Assembly (NCBI GenBank): GCA_965261065.1
Contig: OZ253444.1
Location: 7,254,001 to 7,318,000, forward strand
Direction of reading: 5' to 3'
DNA: 64,000 nucleotides
DNA from: JAKZVK01 sp965261065
GTDB taxonomy: Bacteria > Acidobacteriota > Terriglobia > Bryobacterales > UBA6623
Below the pieces are notes generated by a model, which did not search any database, had not been told where the DNA came from, and saw nothing but the letters and a program-made list of their open reading frames with translations. How positions within the stretch are numbered: the stretch's first letter is position 1; each line of letters begins with the position of its first letter. Of this stretch, positions 54,901-63,221 are shown piece by piece. Position numbers and translations under genes: made by a program.

Positions 54901-56691
54901 ATGCAACGAATCATCTGGTCCTTGGTCGTGGTCTTAGCCGTCTCAGCGACGCAAGCTGGGTTGGCGGGGGCGTCTCTCTCTCAGCCCGAGTACGAGGTGA
55001 CGCTCTCCTATGACGTGAAGGTCGCCATGCGTGACGGGGTGAAGCTGTCCACGGACATCTATCGTCCGAAGGCGCCGGGCAAGTATGGCGTGGTCGTGAT
55101 CAGGACTCCGTACGACAACAACAGCGAGAACAACGTACGGAGCGCCATGTACTTCGCCAAGAGGGGCTTTGCGGTCGTCGTGCAGGACTGCCGCGGGCGA
55201 GAAGATTCAGAGGGAGAATGGGTACCGTTCGTGCATGAAGACGAGGACGGATACGACGCGATTGAATGGGCCGCCGCGCAACCCTGGTCGAACGGCAAAG
55301 TGGGGACCTACGGGGGTTCATATGTAGGACAAACGCAATGGCGTCCAGCGACGCTGACGCCTCCGCACCTCACGGCGATGTTTCCGATCGTCGCCTATTC
55401 GGACTTCTATCACAACTGGGCCTATACCGGAGGGGCTTTTCAGCTCGGATTCAACCTGCGATGGATGGCTATTCAGATGCACACGCGGACCCGTCAGAAG
55501 CAGTACCTGTGGTTTGACCCGGCAAACCATTTACGGAATCTGTACTGGCACCTCCCCCTGATTACCGGCGACGAAAATGCCGGCCGTGTCAATCAGACAT
55601 ATAAGGAATGGATCCGCCATCCCAGCTACGACGACTATTGGAAGAAGCTGAGTCTGCGCGACAAGTACGAGAACGTCGCCGCTGCCGCTTATAGCTGGGG
55701 AGGGTGGTTTGACGTCTTCCTGCAAGGAGCCACGGATAGCTTTGTCGGGGTGACCAAAAGGGGCAAAACCGAGCAATCGCGGAAAAGCCAGAAAATGCTT
55801 ATTGGCCCCTGGATTCACAGCACCGCGGGACGCCACGTCGGCGATATGGACTTCGGGCCGAAGGTCGAGACGATTGACCGCGAGGCCGCCGCAACCCGCT
55901 GGTTCGATTATTGGCTCAAGGGGATCGACAACGGGATCATGAACGAACCGCCTGTGAAAATCTTTGTGATGGGCGAGAACGTATGGCGTGAGGAGCACGA
56001 GTGGCCGCTGGCGCGGACCCAATACACGAAGTACTACTTTCACAGTGACGGTAAGGCCAACTCCCTGTTCGGTGACGGCCGGCTGACCGCCGCGCAGCCC
56101 TCGGGAGCCGAACCTCCCGACCGCTACGTGTACGACCCCAAGAACCCAGTCCCGACGCTTGGCGGCGCTACGTGTTGTGGCGAATCTACGACGCCGATTC
56201 CAATGGGACCGCGCGATCAACGTACGGCGGAGCGGCGGGACGATGTGCTGGTCTACACTACCCCGGAGCTTGACAACGATGTGGAAGTGACCGGTCCGAT
56301 ACGAGTGAAGCTTCACGCATCGTCAAGCGCTCCGGATACCGATTTCACAGCAAAACTGGTCGACGTGTTTCCGAACGGCTTTGCGATGAACGTAGCCGAC
56401 GGCATCATCCGGGCTCGCTATCGCGATTCCTGGGAGACACCACGGCTCATGGACCCCGGCCACACTTATGAATTCACGATTGATCTCTGGTCGAGCAGCA
56501 ACGTGTTCAAGAAGGGCCATCAAATCAGAGTGGAGATTTCGAGCAGCAACTTTCCCCATTACGATCGAAACCCCAACACGGGGAACGAGTTTGGCATGGA
56601 CGCCGAACTCGAAGTGGCCACCCAGACGGTCTATCATGATGCCGGCCGCTCATCCCATATCGTCCTCCCTATCATTCCCGTAGCGAAGTGA
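54901..56691 (+). CDS. Secreted CocE/NonD-family hydrolase (X-Pro peptidase-like)
   Basis: 596 residues with a signal peptide (MQRIIWSLVVVLAVSATQAGLAGASLS). The alpha/beta-hydrolase part shows VAMRDGVKLSTDIYRP, VVVQDCRGREDSEGEW and the nucleophile elbow TYGGSYVGQTQW. The His/Asp partners come later (GPWIHSTAGRHVGDMDFG). The C-terminal jelly-roll (DNDVEVTGPIRVKLHASSSAPDTDFTAKLVDVFPNG) is the usual X-Pro-dipeptidyl-peptidase C domain. It hydrolyses esters or X-Pro peptides outside the cytoplasm. Confidence 0.9.
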   Translation: MQRIIWSLVVVLAVSATQAGLAGASLSQPEYEVTLSYDVKVAMRDGVKLSTDIYRPKAPGKYGVVVIRTPYDNNSENNVRSAMYFAKRGFAVVVQDCRGREDSEGEWVPFVHEDEDGYDAIEWAAAQPWSNGKVGTYGGSYVGQTQWRPATLTPPHLTAMFPIVAYSDFYHNWAYTGGAFQLGFNLRWMAIQMHTRTRQKQYLWFDPANHLRNLYWHLPLITGDENAGRVNQTYKEWIRHPSYDDYWKKLSLRDKYENVAAAAYSWGGWFDVFLQGATDSFVGVTKRGKTEQSRKSQKMLIGPWIHSTAGRHVGDMDFGPKVETIDREAAATRWFDYWLKGIDNGIMNEPPVKIFVMGENVWREEHEWPLARTQYTKYYFHSDGKANSLFGDGRLTAAQPSGAEPPDRYVYDPKNPVPTLGGATCCGESTTPIPMGPRDQRTAERRDDVLVYTTPELDNDVEVTGPIRVKLHASSSAPDTDFTAKLVDVFPNGFAMNVADGIIRARYRDSWETPRLMDPGHTYEFTIDLWSSSNVFKKGHQIRVEISSSNFPHYDRNPNTGNEFGMDAELEVATQTVYHDAGRSSHIVLPIIPVAK

Positions 56692-56700
56692 TGGGGGGGC

Positions 56701-56997
56701 CGATGGTTTGATGACATTCGCGAGCTGACCGAAGAAGATTTTGCGCGCGGCATGCCGCGGAACCAGCGCGAACGCATCATGCGCGGCCGGATTGACCCCG
56801 TGACAGACATCGTCGCCCTGCGCCGATTCGCCGGTTTGACACAGGGAGAGTTTGCCGAAGCGCTGGGCATCAGCGTTCACACGTTGCGGAATTGGGAGCA
56901 GGGTCGCATAGCCCTGAGGGCCCGGCACTCGCTCTGCTGCGTCTCGCCACGCGGCACCCACGTGTGTTGCGGGGAGAATCTCTCCGCTTCGGCTTGA
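56701..56997 (+). pseudogene. XRE-type antitoxin/regulator remnant, frameshifted
   Basis: Starts without a proper start codon just after the CocE stop, reading RWFDDIRELTEEDFARGMPRNQRERI. It then shows a helix-turn-helix typical of HigA/NadS-like antitoxins (DIVALRRFAGLTQGEFAEALGISVHTLRNWEQGR). A 1-nt shift at about 56913 moves the expected end PEGPALALLRLATRHPRVLRG to another frame. No toxin gene is adjacent. Both the missing start and the shift point to decay. Confidence 0.75.
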
Positions 56998-57282
56998 TCG
57001 GTGTCTACAGAAGCAAGCTTGTGTCCTTGGGGCAGGCTGCGAACTTTGGGTTCGGGCACCGTCCCCGCAGGCGTCACTGCTACGGCCCTGCGGTGTACCA
57101 AACGCCGGGCCACGCGATGTGGCATTGACTCGTTTGTTGACCTGGAGCATCATGAACTGTGTCGCCGCCGGAGCCGTGTCGACATGTACCGGCTCGACCA
57201 CTGTGCGGTCGAGTTGCGCCCGGGCTTTGCGCTCTGGCCGCTGGTCAGCCAGGACCTTACGCCCACAGGGAGATTGTCGGAG

Positions 57283-58074
57283 ATGAAGCAACCAACACTG
57301 GAAGAATGGGACCTGTTCATTTCCCATGCATCCGAGGACAAAGCCGCATTCGTGGAGCCCCTTGCGTCGGCTCTCGCTGCTTTTGGTGTCCGAGTCTGGT
57401 ACGACAACTACGCACTGAAACTGGGAGACAGCTTGAGCAGAAGTATTGACAAAGGCCTCACGAAATCTGATTACGGGCTAGTTGTCTTATCGCCCGCATT
57501 CATTGCGAAGAAGTGGCCCGAATACGAACTGCGTGGCCTGATAGCCCGCGAGGCATCTGGAGACAAAGTAATACTTCCCATCTGGCATAATGTTTCTCGT
57601 GAAGACATTCTATCATTTAGTCCGCCTCTTGCAGACAAATTGGCAATTCATTCTTCTAACTCGACACCGGTACAGATAGCAGTTCAGATTATAAAAGCTG
57701 TCCGACCTGATATTTTCACGAGGATACTACGCCGCGTCGCGCATTATTCTTTTCTCGACAAAGCACACGTCGAGTCTATCGATCCGTCCGATCTTGTCCC
57801 TGGCCCGATTCAACATGAGGAGCTTCCTCCAGACCTCGTCAGCAGGATACGCCTGATCCGTGCTTGCCTACTCGGAGCCTACACTCATTCAATGAGATTC
57901 TGGGTAGATGGCTTCCGAAGGGATTCTCATCCTTCCAAGGAAATTGCGGTTTGGGAGCGCGTCGCTGCAGTTTACAAGGAATATGTAGCTATGGCGCCCA
58001 CACTCGACCGAGAACAGCACGAGAAAATTATTCACTGCCTTCTGGCGTTTGGGGCAGTCGCTGATGAAAACTAG
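57283..58074 (+). CDS. TIR-domain protein (possible NAD-degrading effector)
   Basis: 263 residues from the ATG at 57283 (MKQPTLEEWDLFISHASEDK); 57184 is an alternative start. The TIR fold occupies residues 9-135, with box 1 WDLFISHASEDK, a central DYGLVVLSPAFIAKKW and the likely catalytic Glu82 in PEYELRG. The rest (about 140-263) is a helical domain unlike known sensors. Local base composition is more AT-rich than the neighbours, a sign of transfer. TIR proteins act in phage defence by consuming NAD; the sensor part here is not identified. The frame continues past the stop, see the next entry. Confidence 0.82.
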   Translation: MKQPTLEEWDLFISHASEDKAAFVEPLASALAAFGVRVWYDNYALKLGDSLSRSIDKGLTKSDYGLVVLSPAFIAKKWPEYELRGLIAREASGDKVILPIWHNVSREDILSFSPPLADKLAIHSSNSTPVQIAVQIIKAVRPDIFTRILRRVAHYSFLDKAHVESIDPSDLVPGPIQHEELPPDLVSRIRLIRACLLGAYTHSMRFWVDGFRRDSHPSKEIAVWERVAAVYKEYVAMAPTLDREQHEKIIHCLLAFGAVADEN

Positions 58075-58314
58075 TCGCTACGACTCTCCGAGGGTCTGCC
58101 TGAGGGCGCGGTAGAGATACTATCGAACCTCTACGCGTCCCCCGAACCCGTCTACGACATTAGGGAGGAGCTTTCGTGTGTCGATGCCGATGCACCATCG
58201 GAGGAGGTACCTGAGAGGTTTAAGGAGTATGACAAAGAGCACTTCCCGGGAGATCTACCTGAAGAGCTGATTCGAGAGTTGATGGGAACAGAAGGATCCA
58301 AGCCCAAGGAATAA
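58075..58314 (+). pseudogene. In-frame continuation of the TIR gene after a TAG stop
   Basis: Directly after TAG at 58072-58074 the same frame stays open for 79 codons to TAA at 58312-58314: SLRLSEGLPEGAVEILSNLYA...YDKEHFPGDLPEELIREL. There is no start codon near its beginning, and the acidic, helix-like composition looks coding. The simplest view is a longer TIR protein of about 343 residues shortened by one nonsense mutation. Confidence 0.5.
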
Positions 58315-58337
58315 CTCAAAAACTCGGGGACAGGCTA

Positions 58338-58526
58338 CTATTTCTGGGCTACCACTTCTGCTTTGCGCAAGCCTCGCAAGTGGCAGCGGATGGCGTCGCG
58401 GGCCATTTCGCGGGCTTCTTCGACGGTGCGACCGTAGCTCACGATGCCCGATAGTGCGGGGACGATGACCTGGTAGCCCCCCTCGGTCAACTCCTCGTAG
58501 ATCACCCTGTAGCTATGCTCGTCCAC
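58338..58526 (-). CDS. HicB-like antitoxin-type small protein
   Basis: 62 residues from a GTG start. YRVIYEELTEGGYQVIVPALSGIVSYGRTVEEAREMARDAIRCHLRGLRK is the HicB partial RNase-H fold that neutralises HicA toxin. The C-terminal DNA-binding part is absent and no HicA is recognised next to it, so it may be an orphan. It lies beside the TIR gene on the opposite strand. Confidence 0.75.
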   Translation of the reverse strand: MDEHSYRVIYEELTEGGYQVIVPALSGIVSYGRTVEEAREMARDAIRCHLRGLRKAEVVAQK

Positions 58527-58869
58527 GGACTCTCCCTTCGGGTGCTTCGCGATGGAGCCGGCCTTCGTGTTGGCACAGCGGGTTTATCCTTCGGCTCGCC
58601 GGCGCACAGCCCATCTGTAGTGTAGGTCGAGATCGAAGGGGCGTCAAACGCACGAGTGGGGCGGGCCTATTCGCGGGGTGCGATGGGCTTGTTGTTGCCG
58701 TTGAAACCACTTGCCGGGTCGCTGCTTTTCCATCGCCCCCTTCAGGGCTTCAGAACATTATCGGCCGCATACACCCGGCTGAAGCCGAGGGCTATTATCC
58801 TTCGGCCCCTCTGGAGCGAAAGGCGACGGGCACGGCATGCCGTGCCCCTACGTTCTGACTAACGCCGAA
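58527..58869. repeat. Gene-free stretch with REP-like palindrome
   Basis: No gene. The palindrome GGGCACGGCATGCCGTGCCC followed by CTAC at 58828-58851 matches copies at 52241 and 63019. Just before it, GGCTGAAGCCGAGGGCTATTA and GAGCGAAAGGC look like further repeat debris. The segment ends at ACGCCGAA (58862-58869), the IS1595 target duplication. Confidence 0.7.
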
Positions 58870-58957
58870 GCCGGGTATCCACTTGACTCAGGTGACCCCA
58901 ACATCTTGTAGTTGGGCTCACAGCGTCTTAGCGTCCCAATCGGCGACGATCGAGCGG

Positions 58958-60335
58958 TGGTATTAACCGGACACATGGGTAACATATGATGCCAAGCACA
59001 TAGGTAACACTTTGAGGCATAGAACATTTCTGGGAGGGAATGCTTTATGCCGTGGCAGGAGACCTGTGTGCGAGACGAGAGAACCCATTTTATCGTGGAC
59101 TGGGAAAGAGACGAGGAGTCGATGGCCGAGCTGTGCCGGCGCTACTCGGTGAGCCGCAAGACCGGCTACAAATGGCTGCAGCGCTACCAGCAGCAGAGCT
59201 GGGAAGGTTTGCAGGACCACTCCCGGGCGCCGCAACGCCATCCCGGTCAGACCGCGGCCGCGATCGAGCAAGAGATTCTCGCTCTGCGGGCGCAGCACAG
59301 TCGCTGGGGTGCGGTCACCTTGAGGACGCGGCTGCAGCGAAGGCAGCCCGACGTGGCATGGCCGGCGGTGAGCACGATCGGAAATCTGCTGCGACGAGAC
59401 GGTCTGAGCGTGCCCCGACGACGCCGGCCCCGCGCCGCACCGACCCCGCTGCCGCTGACGCCAGGCAAGCAGCCCAACCAGGTTTGGTGCGCCGACTTCA
59501 AAGGCTGGTTTCGCACCCAAGACGGCCGGCGCTGCGATCCCTTAACGATCTCGGACGCGTCCAGCCGCTACCTGTTGCGGTGCCAGGCGGTGACGAAACC
59601 GGACGGGGACCATGTTCGGTCGTTGTTCGAGGCGACGTTTCGAGAGTTTGGACTGCCGCGGGTGATGCGCACCGACAACGGGCCGCCGTTTGCGACCCTG
59701 GCGGTGCACGGGCTGGGGCGGCTGGCAGTGTGGTGGATCAAGTTGGGGATCTGTCCCGAGCGGATCGAGCCGGGACATCCGGAACAGAACGGGCGGCATG
59801 AGCGGATGCACCGTACGCTGAAGCAAGAGACCGCCGCGCCGCCAGCGGCGAATCTGCGAGCGCAGCAACGGGCGTTTGATGGCTTTCGCAGCGACTACAA
59901 CGAGGAGCGATCGCACCAGGGACTGGAGTTGCGAACCCCTGGTGAGTGTTATCACGGCGCGGCGCGGGCGTATCCGTCGCGGGTGGACGAGCCGGAGTAT
60001 GCGGCGCCGATGCAGGTGCGGCGCGTGATGGATGGGCGGATTCGCTGGCGGCGTCAACGAGTGTTCGTCGGCAAGGGACTCAACGGGGAGCGGGTCGGGG
60101 TGGAGGAGATCGAGGAGGGCGTGTGGCGAGTGTGGTTTTCCTTTTATGAGTTGGGAGTATTCGAGGAACGAGAGCGGCGGTTGCGCCCGAGCAAGGGCCC
60201 AGCGGCGGGCCCTTCGTCCGGGGGTGGGACTTGACTCTGGTCGCCCTCCGGGCTCCCTGCGTCAAGCCCCACCCCGGACGAAAAGTGTTGCCTATGTGCT
60301 TGGCATAAAGTGTTACCTATGACCCGGTCAGTTCA
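58958..60335 (+). mobile_element. IS481-family element inside IS1595 copy 2
   Basis: Ends TGGTATTAACCGG at 58958 and, in reverse complement, TGAACTGACCGG at 60335, with TG...CA termini. Both ends continue into imperfect subterminal repeats sharing ATGCCAAGCACATAGG. Only GG is repeated at the junction (58956-58957 and 60336-60337), a short duplication for this family. Confidence 0.85.
59047..60234 (+). CDS. IS481-family transposase
   Basis: 395 residues. The N-terminal helix-turn-helix (SMAELCRRYSVSRKTGYKWLQRYQQQS) is followed by a DDE integrase core: PNQVWCADFKGWFRTQDG, FGLPRVMRTDNGPPFATLAVHG and PGHPEQNGRHERMHRTLKQE. Full length and no defects, so the element is probably active. It inserted into an already dead or soon-dead IS1595 copy. 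Confidence 0.92.
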   Translation: MPWQETCVRDERTHFIVDWERDEESMAELCRRYSVSRKTGYKWLQRYQQQSWEGLQDHSRAPQRHPGQTAAAIEQEILALRAQHSRWGAVTLRTRLQRRQPDVAWPAVSTIGNLLRRDGLSVPRRRRPRAAPTPLPLTPGKQPNQVWCADFKGWFRTQDGRRCDPLTISDASSRYLLRCQAVTKPDGDHVRSLFEATFREFGLPRVMRTDNGPPFATLAVHGLGRLAVWWIKLGICPERIEPGHPEQNGRHERMHRTLKQETAAPPAANLRAQQRAFDGFRSDYNEERSHQGLELRTPGECYHGAARAYPSRVDEPEYAAPMQVRRVMDGRIRWRRQRVFVGKGLNGERVGVEEIEEGVWRVWFSFYELGVFEERERRLRPSKGPAAGPSSGGGT

Positions 60336-61288
60336 GGTACGGCGTCGGCTCCACCGCCATGGCCTGCTGCACAAGGCGTTAGAAGAGCTTGCCCCGACTG
60401 CGTGATCTGCGCCGATTGAAGCGGAACACGAACTCGTCGAGATAGTAGTCCAGATGCTCGTGGCTGACCGCCCCCTGATGCGTGCCCAGCATCCAGCGCT
60501 TGAGTAGCGAGATCGCCAAGTGCACCCTCGGCAGTAGCTGCGAGGCCTGCTCGCGGCGGTTGTTAATCGAGATGATACGACGCTGGTAGTCCTTCTTCTT
60601 GAGCGGATCGTAGCCCGACCAGTTGTCGGTAACAACCACGCTGCCCGGCTCGACCGACTCCTCGACGAAGGGCATCAAACTGGCCGCCGAGGCGTTCTGA
60701 ACGCGCTGCATGCGGATGCGCCCCAGCCCGGTGCCTCTCTCTTCCGCGGCGACTGCAATCAACGCTTTACGCTCGGTCTGCCGGCCGATTACCCCTTCTT
60801 CTTCAGCGCCCCAGTAGGTCTCATCGACCTCGACGAGGCCCGTCAATCGCTCCCGCCCCGGGCGCACCATCGCTCGCCTCAGCTTGTGCATCCAAGGCCA
60901 GGCGGTTTGGTAACTGCCCAGTCCCAGAACGCGCTGTAGACCCAGGGCGCTGGCCCCATTCTTCTGCGTGGTGATGGTCCACATCGCCCGGAACCACAGC
61001 CGCAGCGGCTTGCGTGTGTCTTGAAAGATCGTGCCGGCGGTGACGGAGGTTTGCCGCCCGCAGCGAGCGCATTCGAACCACACTTTGCGCACCGGCCAAG
61101 CGCGCTCATGCCCACACCTTGGACAGCGGAAACCCTCTGGCCAGCGCAAGGCGAACAGATAGTCGCGGCAAGCCTCCTCGCTCGCAAAGTGAGACTCGAA
61201 TTCGAGTTGGTCGCGCGGGTAATCCTCCACCAGGCCCTACACTACATCTTGGGGTCACCTGAGTCAAGTGGATACCCAGCACGCCGAA

Positions 61289-61514
61289 TTCGATTTCGCC
61301 ACGGGCTCCTAATCTAAGGGACACGTTTGTAAGCTCTTTTTCAACAGCGGTAATTCGAAGCCGCGGGGCGCACGGACAGCATCGCGTTGCAGAGGGCAGA
61401 GACGTCGGCCTGGAGGCCGCCGCTGCAGGCCAGGAGGCCCGCGCCACCCCGGCGGTGTTCCTTCTTGCCGAGGCCCGGTCGCTAGGCCACTAGGCCGGGT
61501 CAGTCGCTCCTAAA
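61289..61514. other. Short gap between IS1595 copy 2 and the glutamine synthetase gene
   Basis: No coding sequence supported. The segment is GC-rich and contains short mirrored blocks near 61400-61460 that could form a terminator-like structure for the glutamine synthetase gene, but no U-run follows. Confidence 0.35.
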
Positions 61515-62849
61515 CTAATGAACCAGCAGGTAGTTGTCCGTTTCCCATTGGCTGATGCTTTGGTGGTAGTCGGCCCATTCGTTGCGCTTGACTTGGATGT
61601 AGTAGGGCGCGTAGGTTTCGCCGAGAGCGCCCTTCACCACATCGTCCTGTTCGAGGCAGTCGAGGGCTTCCGATAGCGTCGTGGGGAGGAAGCTGATGCC
61701 GCGGTCGCTGAGTTCGCTCTCGGAGAGCACGTAGAGGTTCTCGTTGTTCTTCTGGCCGGGGTCGATCTTGTTTTGGATGCCGTCGAGGCCGGCGGCGAGC
61801 GTCACGGCGCAGGCCAGGTAGGGGTTGGACGCGCCGTCGGCCGTGCGGTTCTCGATGCGGCCGGGGCCAGGGACGCGGATCATTTGCGTGCGGTTCGACG
61901 GGCCGTAGGTCACGTAGACCGGCGCCCAGGTTGCTCCGGAACTCGGCGCGCCGCGGGTGAGGCGCTTGTAGCTGTTGACGATCGGCGAGGTGACGGCGGC
62001 CAGGGCCTTGGCGTGGTGGAGGATGCCTCCCATGAACCAGCGCGCCAGTTGCGAGAGGCCGAGGTCGTCGCTGTCGTCGAGGAAGAGGTTCTTTCCCGAC
62101 TGCGCGTCGGCCAGGCTCATGTGATAGTGGGTGCCGTTGCCGGTGAGGTTTGCAAAGGGCTTCGGCATGAAGGTGGCCCAGAGGCCGTGCTGCTCCGCGA
62201 TGGTGCGGACCATCCACTTGAAAAAGGTGTTGCGGTCGGCCGTGGTGAGAGCGTCGGCGTAGGACCAGTTGATCTCGAATTGGCAGTTGGCGTCTTCGTG
62301 GTCGTTGGCGTAGGGCGCCCATCCCAGCCCCTGCATGTAGCCGATCAGCTCGGTCATCAGGTCGAGATTGCGATGCAGGGCGCGCAGGTCGTAGCAGGGC
62401 TTCTCGAGACGGTCGTACACGTCCCAGGGGGCGAATTGGCCGCTGTCGTTTTCCTTGAGCAACATGAACTCGGGCTCGACGCCCACGTTCAGGACGTAGC
62501 CCTGCTCGGCGGCCTTGGCGAGTTGACGCATGAGGATCGTGCGCGGACAGTAGGGCCACGGCTCGCCGTCGACATGGAGGTTCCCGGCCAGCCAGGCGAT
62601 GTTGTTGCGCCACGGCACGACGGTGAGCGAGCTGAGATCGGGGATGCTCATGATGTCGGTGTCGTGGGGGCCTTGGCCGAGATGTCCCGCGGCGAAGCCG
62701 GCAAAGCCCGCGCCCTCGCGGACCATTTCGTCGAAATTGGTCGACGGCACGAGCTTCGCCTTGGGCGCGCCACCCATCTCGACGAAGGAGCATAGAAAGT
62801 ACTCGATGTGCTCTTTTTCGATGCGTTTCTTTACGTCGTCCGCTGTCAC
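61515..62849 (-). CDS. glnT: Type III glutamate-ammonia ligase (glutamine synthetase family, GlnT-like)
   Basis: 444 residues. The start MTADDVKKRIEKEHIEYFLCSFVEMGG lies at 62849. The catalytic part carries VGVEPEFMLLKEND, YANDHEDANCQFEINWSYADALTTAD, HGLWATFMPKPFANLTGNGTHYHMSLAD and VPGPGRIENRTADGASNPYLA, the ATP- and metal-binding blocks. The short N-terminus and this motif style fit the GlnT branch, some of which make N-methylglutamine or gamma-glutamylmethylamide. The next gene upstream is a sarcosine-oxidase-type enzyme, which fits a methylamine or glycine-derivative pathway (inference). Confidence 0.88.
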   Translation of the reverse strand: MTADDVKKRIEKEHIEYFLCSFVEMGGAPKAKLVPSTNFDEMVREGAGFAGFAAGHLGQGPHDTDIMSIPDLSSLTVVPWRNNIAWLAGNLHVDGEPWPYCPRTILMRQLAKAAEQGYVLNVGVEPEFMLLKENDSGQFAPWDVYDRLEKPCYDLRALHRNLDLMTELIGYMQGLGWAPYANDHEDANCQFEINWSYADALTTADRNTFFKWMVRTIAEQHGLWATFMPKPFANLTGNGTHYHMSLADAQSGKNLFLDDSDDLGLSQLARWFMGGILHHAKALAAVTSPIVNSYKRLTRGAPSSGATWAPVYVTYGPSNRTQMIRVPGPGRIENRTADGASNPYLACAVTLAAGLDGIQNKIDPGQKNNENLYVLSESELSDRGISFLPTTLSEALDCLEQDDVVKGALGETYAPYYIQVKRNEWADYHQSISQWETDNYLLVH

Positions 62850-63221
62850 GTTCGCCTCCTGAAGGTTGTGAGTATGTTAGTTTGCCGGCGAGGTCTTCGA
62901 CCTCAAAGCGGTAGGTCGACCGTCGACGGCGTGAGGCGCCTAGAGGCCTGTGGTGAGAGCCAGTATTTCGGGTGCGTGCGTTCGGCGAACCCCACATGTT
63001 GCAGCAATGCGTGGCAGCGGGCACGGCATGCCGTGCCCCTACATTGCGATTCGCGCGGTTCTCGGTTTTGCCGCGGGCTGCTAGAGGCCTCGGAGAGGCC
63101 CCAGGGTTCGTGCCGGACCGCTCCCTGACGGTCACGGCTCGGTTTTGCGGCACGCTTGTTGAAAACTTGACACTCTTGTTTGGTTGTTGCGCCTTCATAC
63201 GACTAGTGAATCGGTTCCTTT
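62850..63221. repeat. Repeat-rich gap between the glutamine synthetase and oxidoreductase genes
   Basis: No gene. It contains a REP-like palindrome at 63019-63042 (GGGCACGGCATGCCGTGCCC) and a full copy of the dispersed repeat at 63103-63144 (AGGGTTCGTGCCGGACCGCT...CACGGCTCGGTT). Both families also occur elsewhere in the window. Confidence 0.8.

Larger units (their letters stand above)
58918..61230 (-). pseudogene. IS1595 transposase, nonsense codon and IS481 insertion
   Basis: The frame starts MEDYPRDQLEFESHF at 61230, identical to copy 1 for 283 residues. It then meets TAA at 60379-60381, where copy 1 has TAC (Tyr) in KLFYRLVQQ. The remaining ~27 codons are further separated by the IS481 element inserted at 58958-60335. 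Two independent defects, so the copy is dead, although its ends could still be moved in trans by copy 1. Confidence 0.9.
58870..61280 (-). mobile_element. IS1595-family element, copy 2, split by IS481
   Basis: Ends GCCGGGTATCCACTTG at 58870 and GGATACCCAGC at 61280, flanked by ACGCCGAA on both sides (58862-58869 and 61281-61288), an 8-bp target duplication. Subtracting the IS481 and a 2-bp repeat leaves 1031 bp, the same as copy 1. Almost identical to copy 1. Confidence 0.92.

Noticed and set aside
52890..54914. A 674-codon minus-strand frame opposite the symporter
   Set aside because: Rich in Arg, His and Gln with no domain; antisense of a well-supported membrane transporter.
58338..58620. 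Complete HicAB toxin-antitoxin pair
   Set aside because: No HicA-like frame (double-stranded RNA-binding fold with the GSHxxY-type motif) could be found next to the HicB-like gene.
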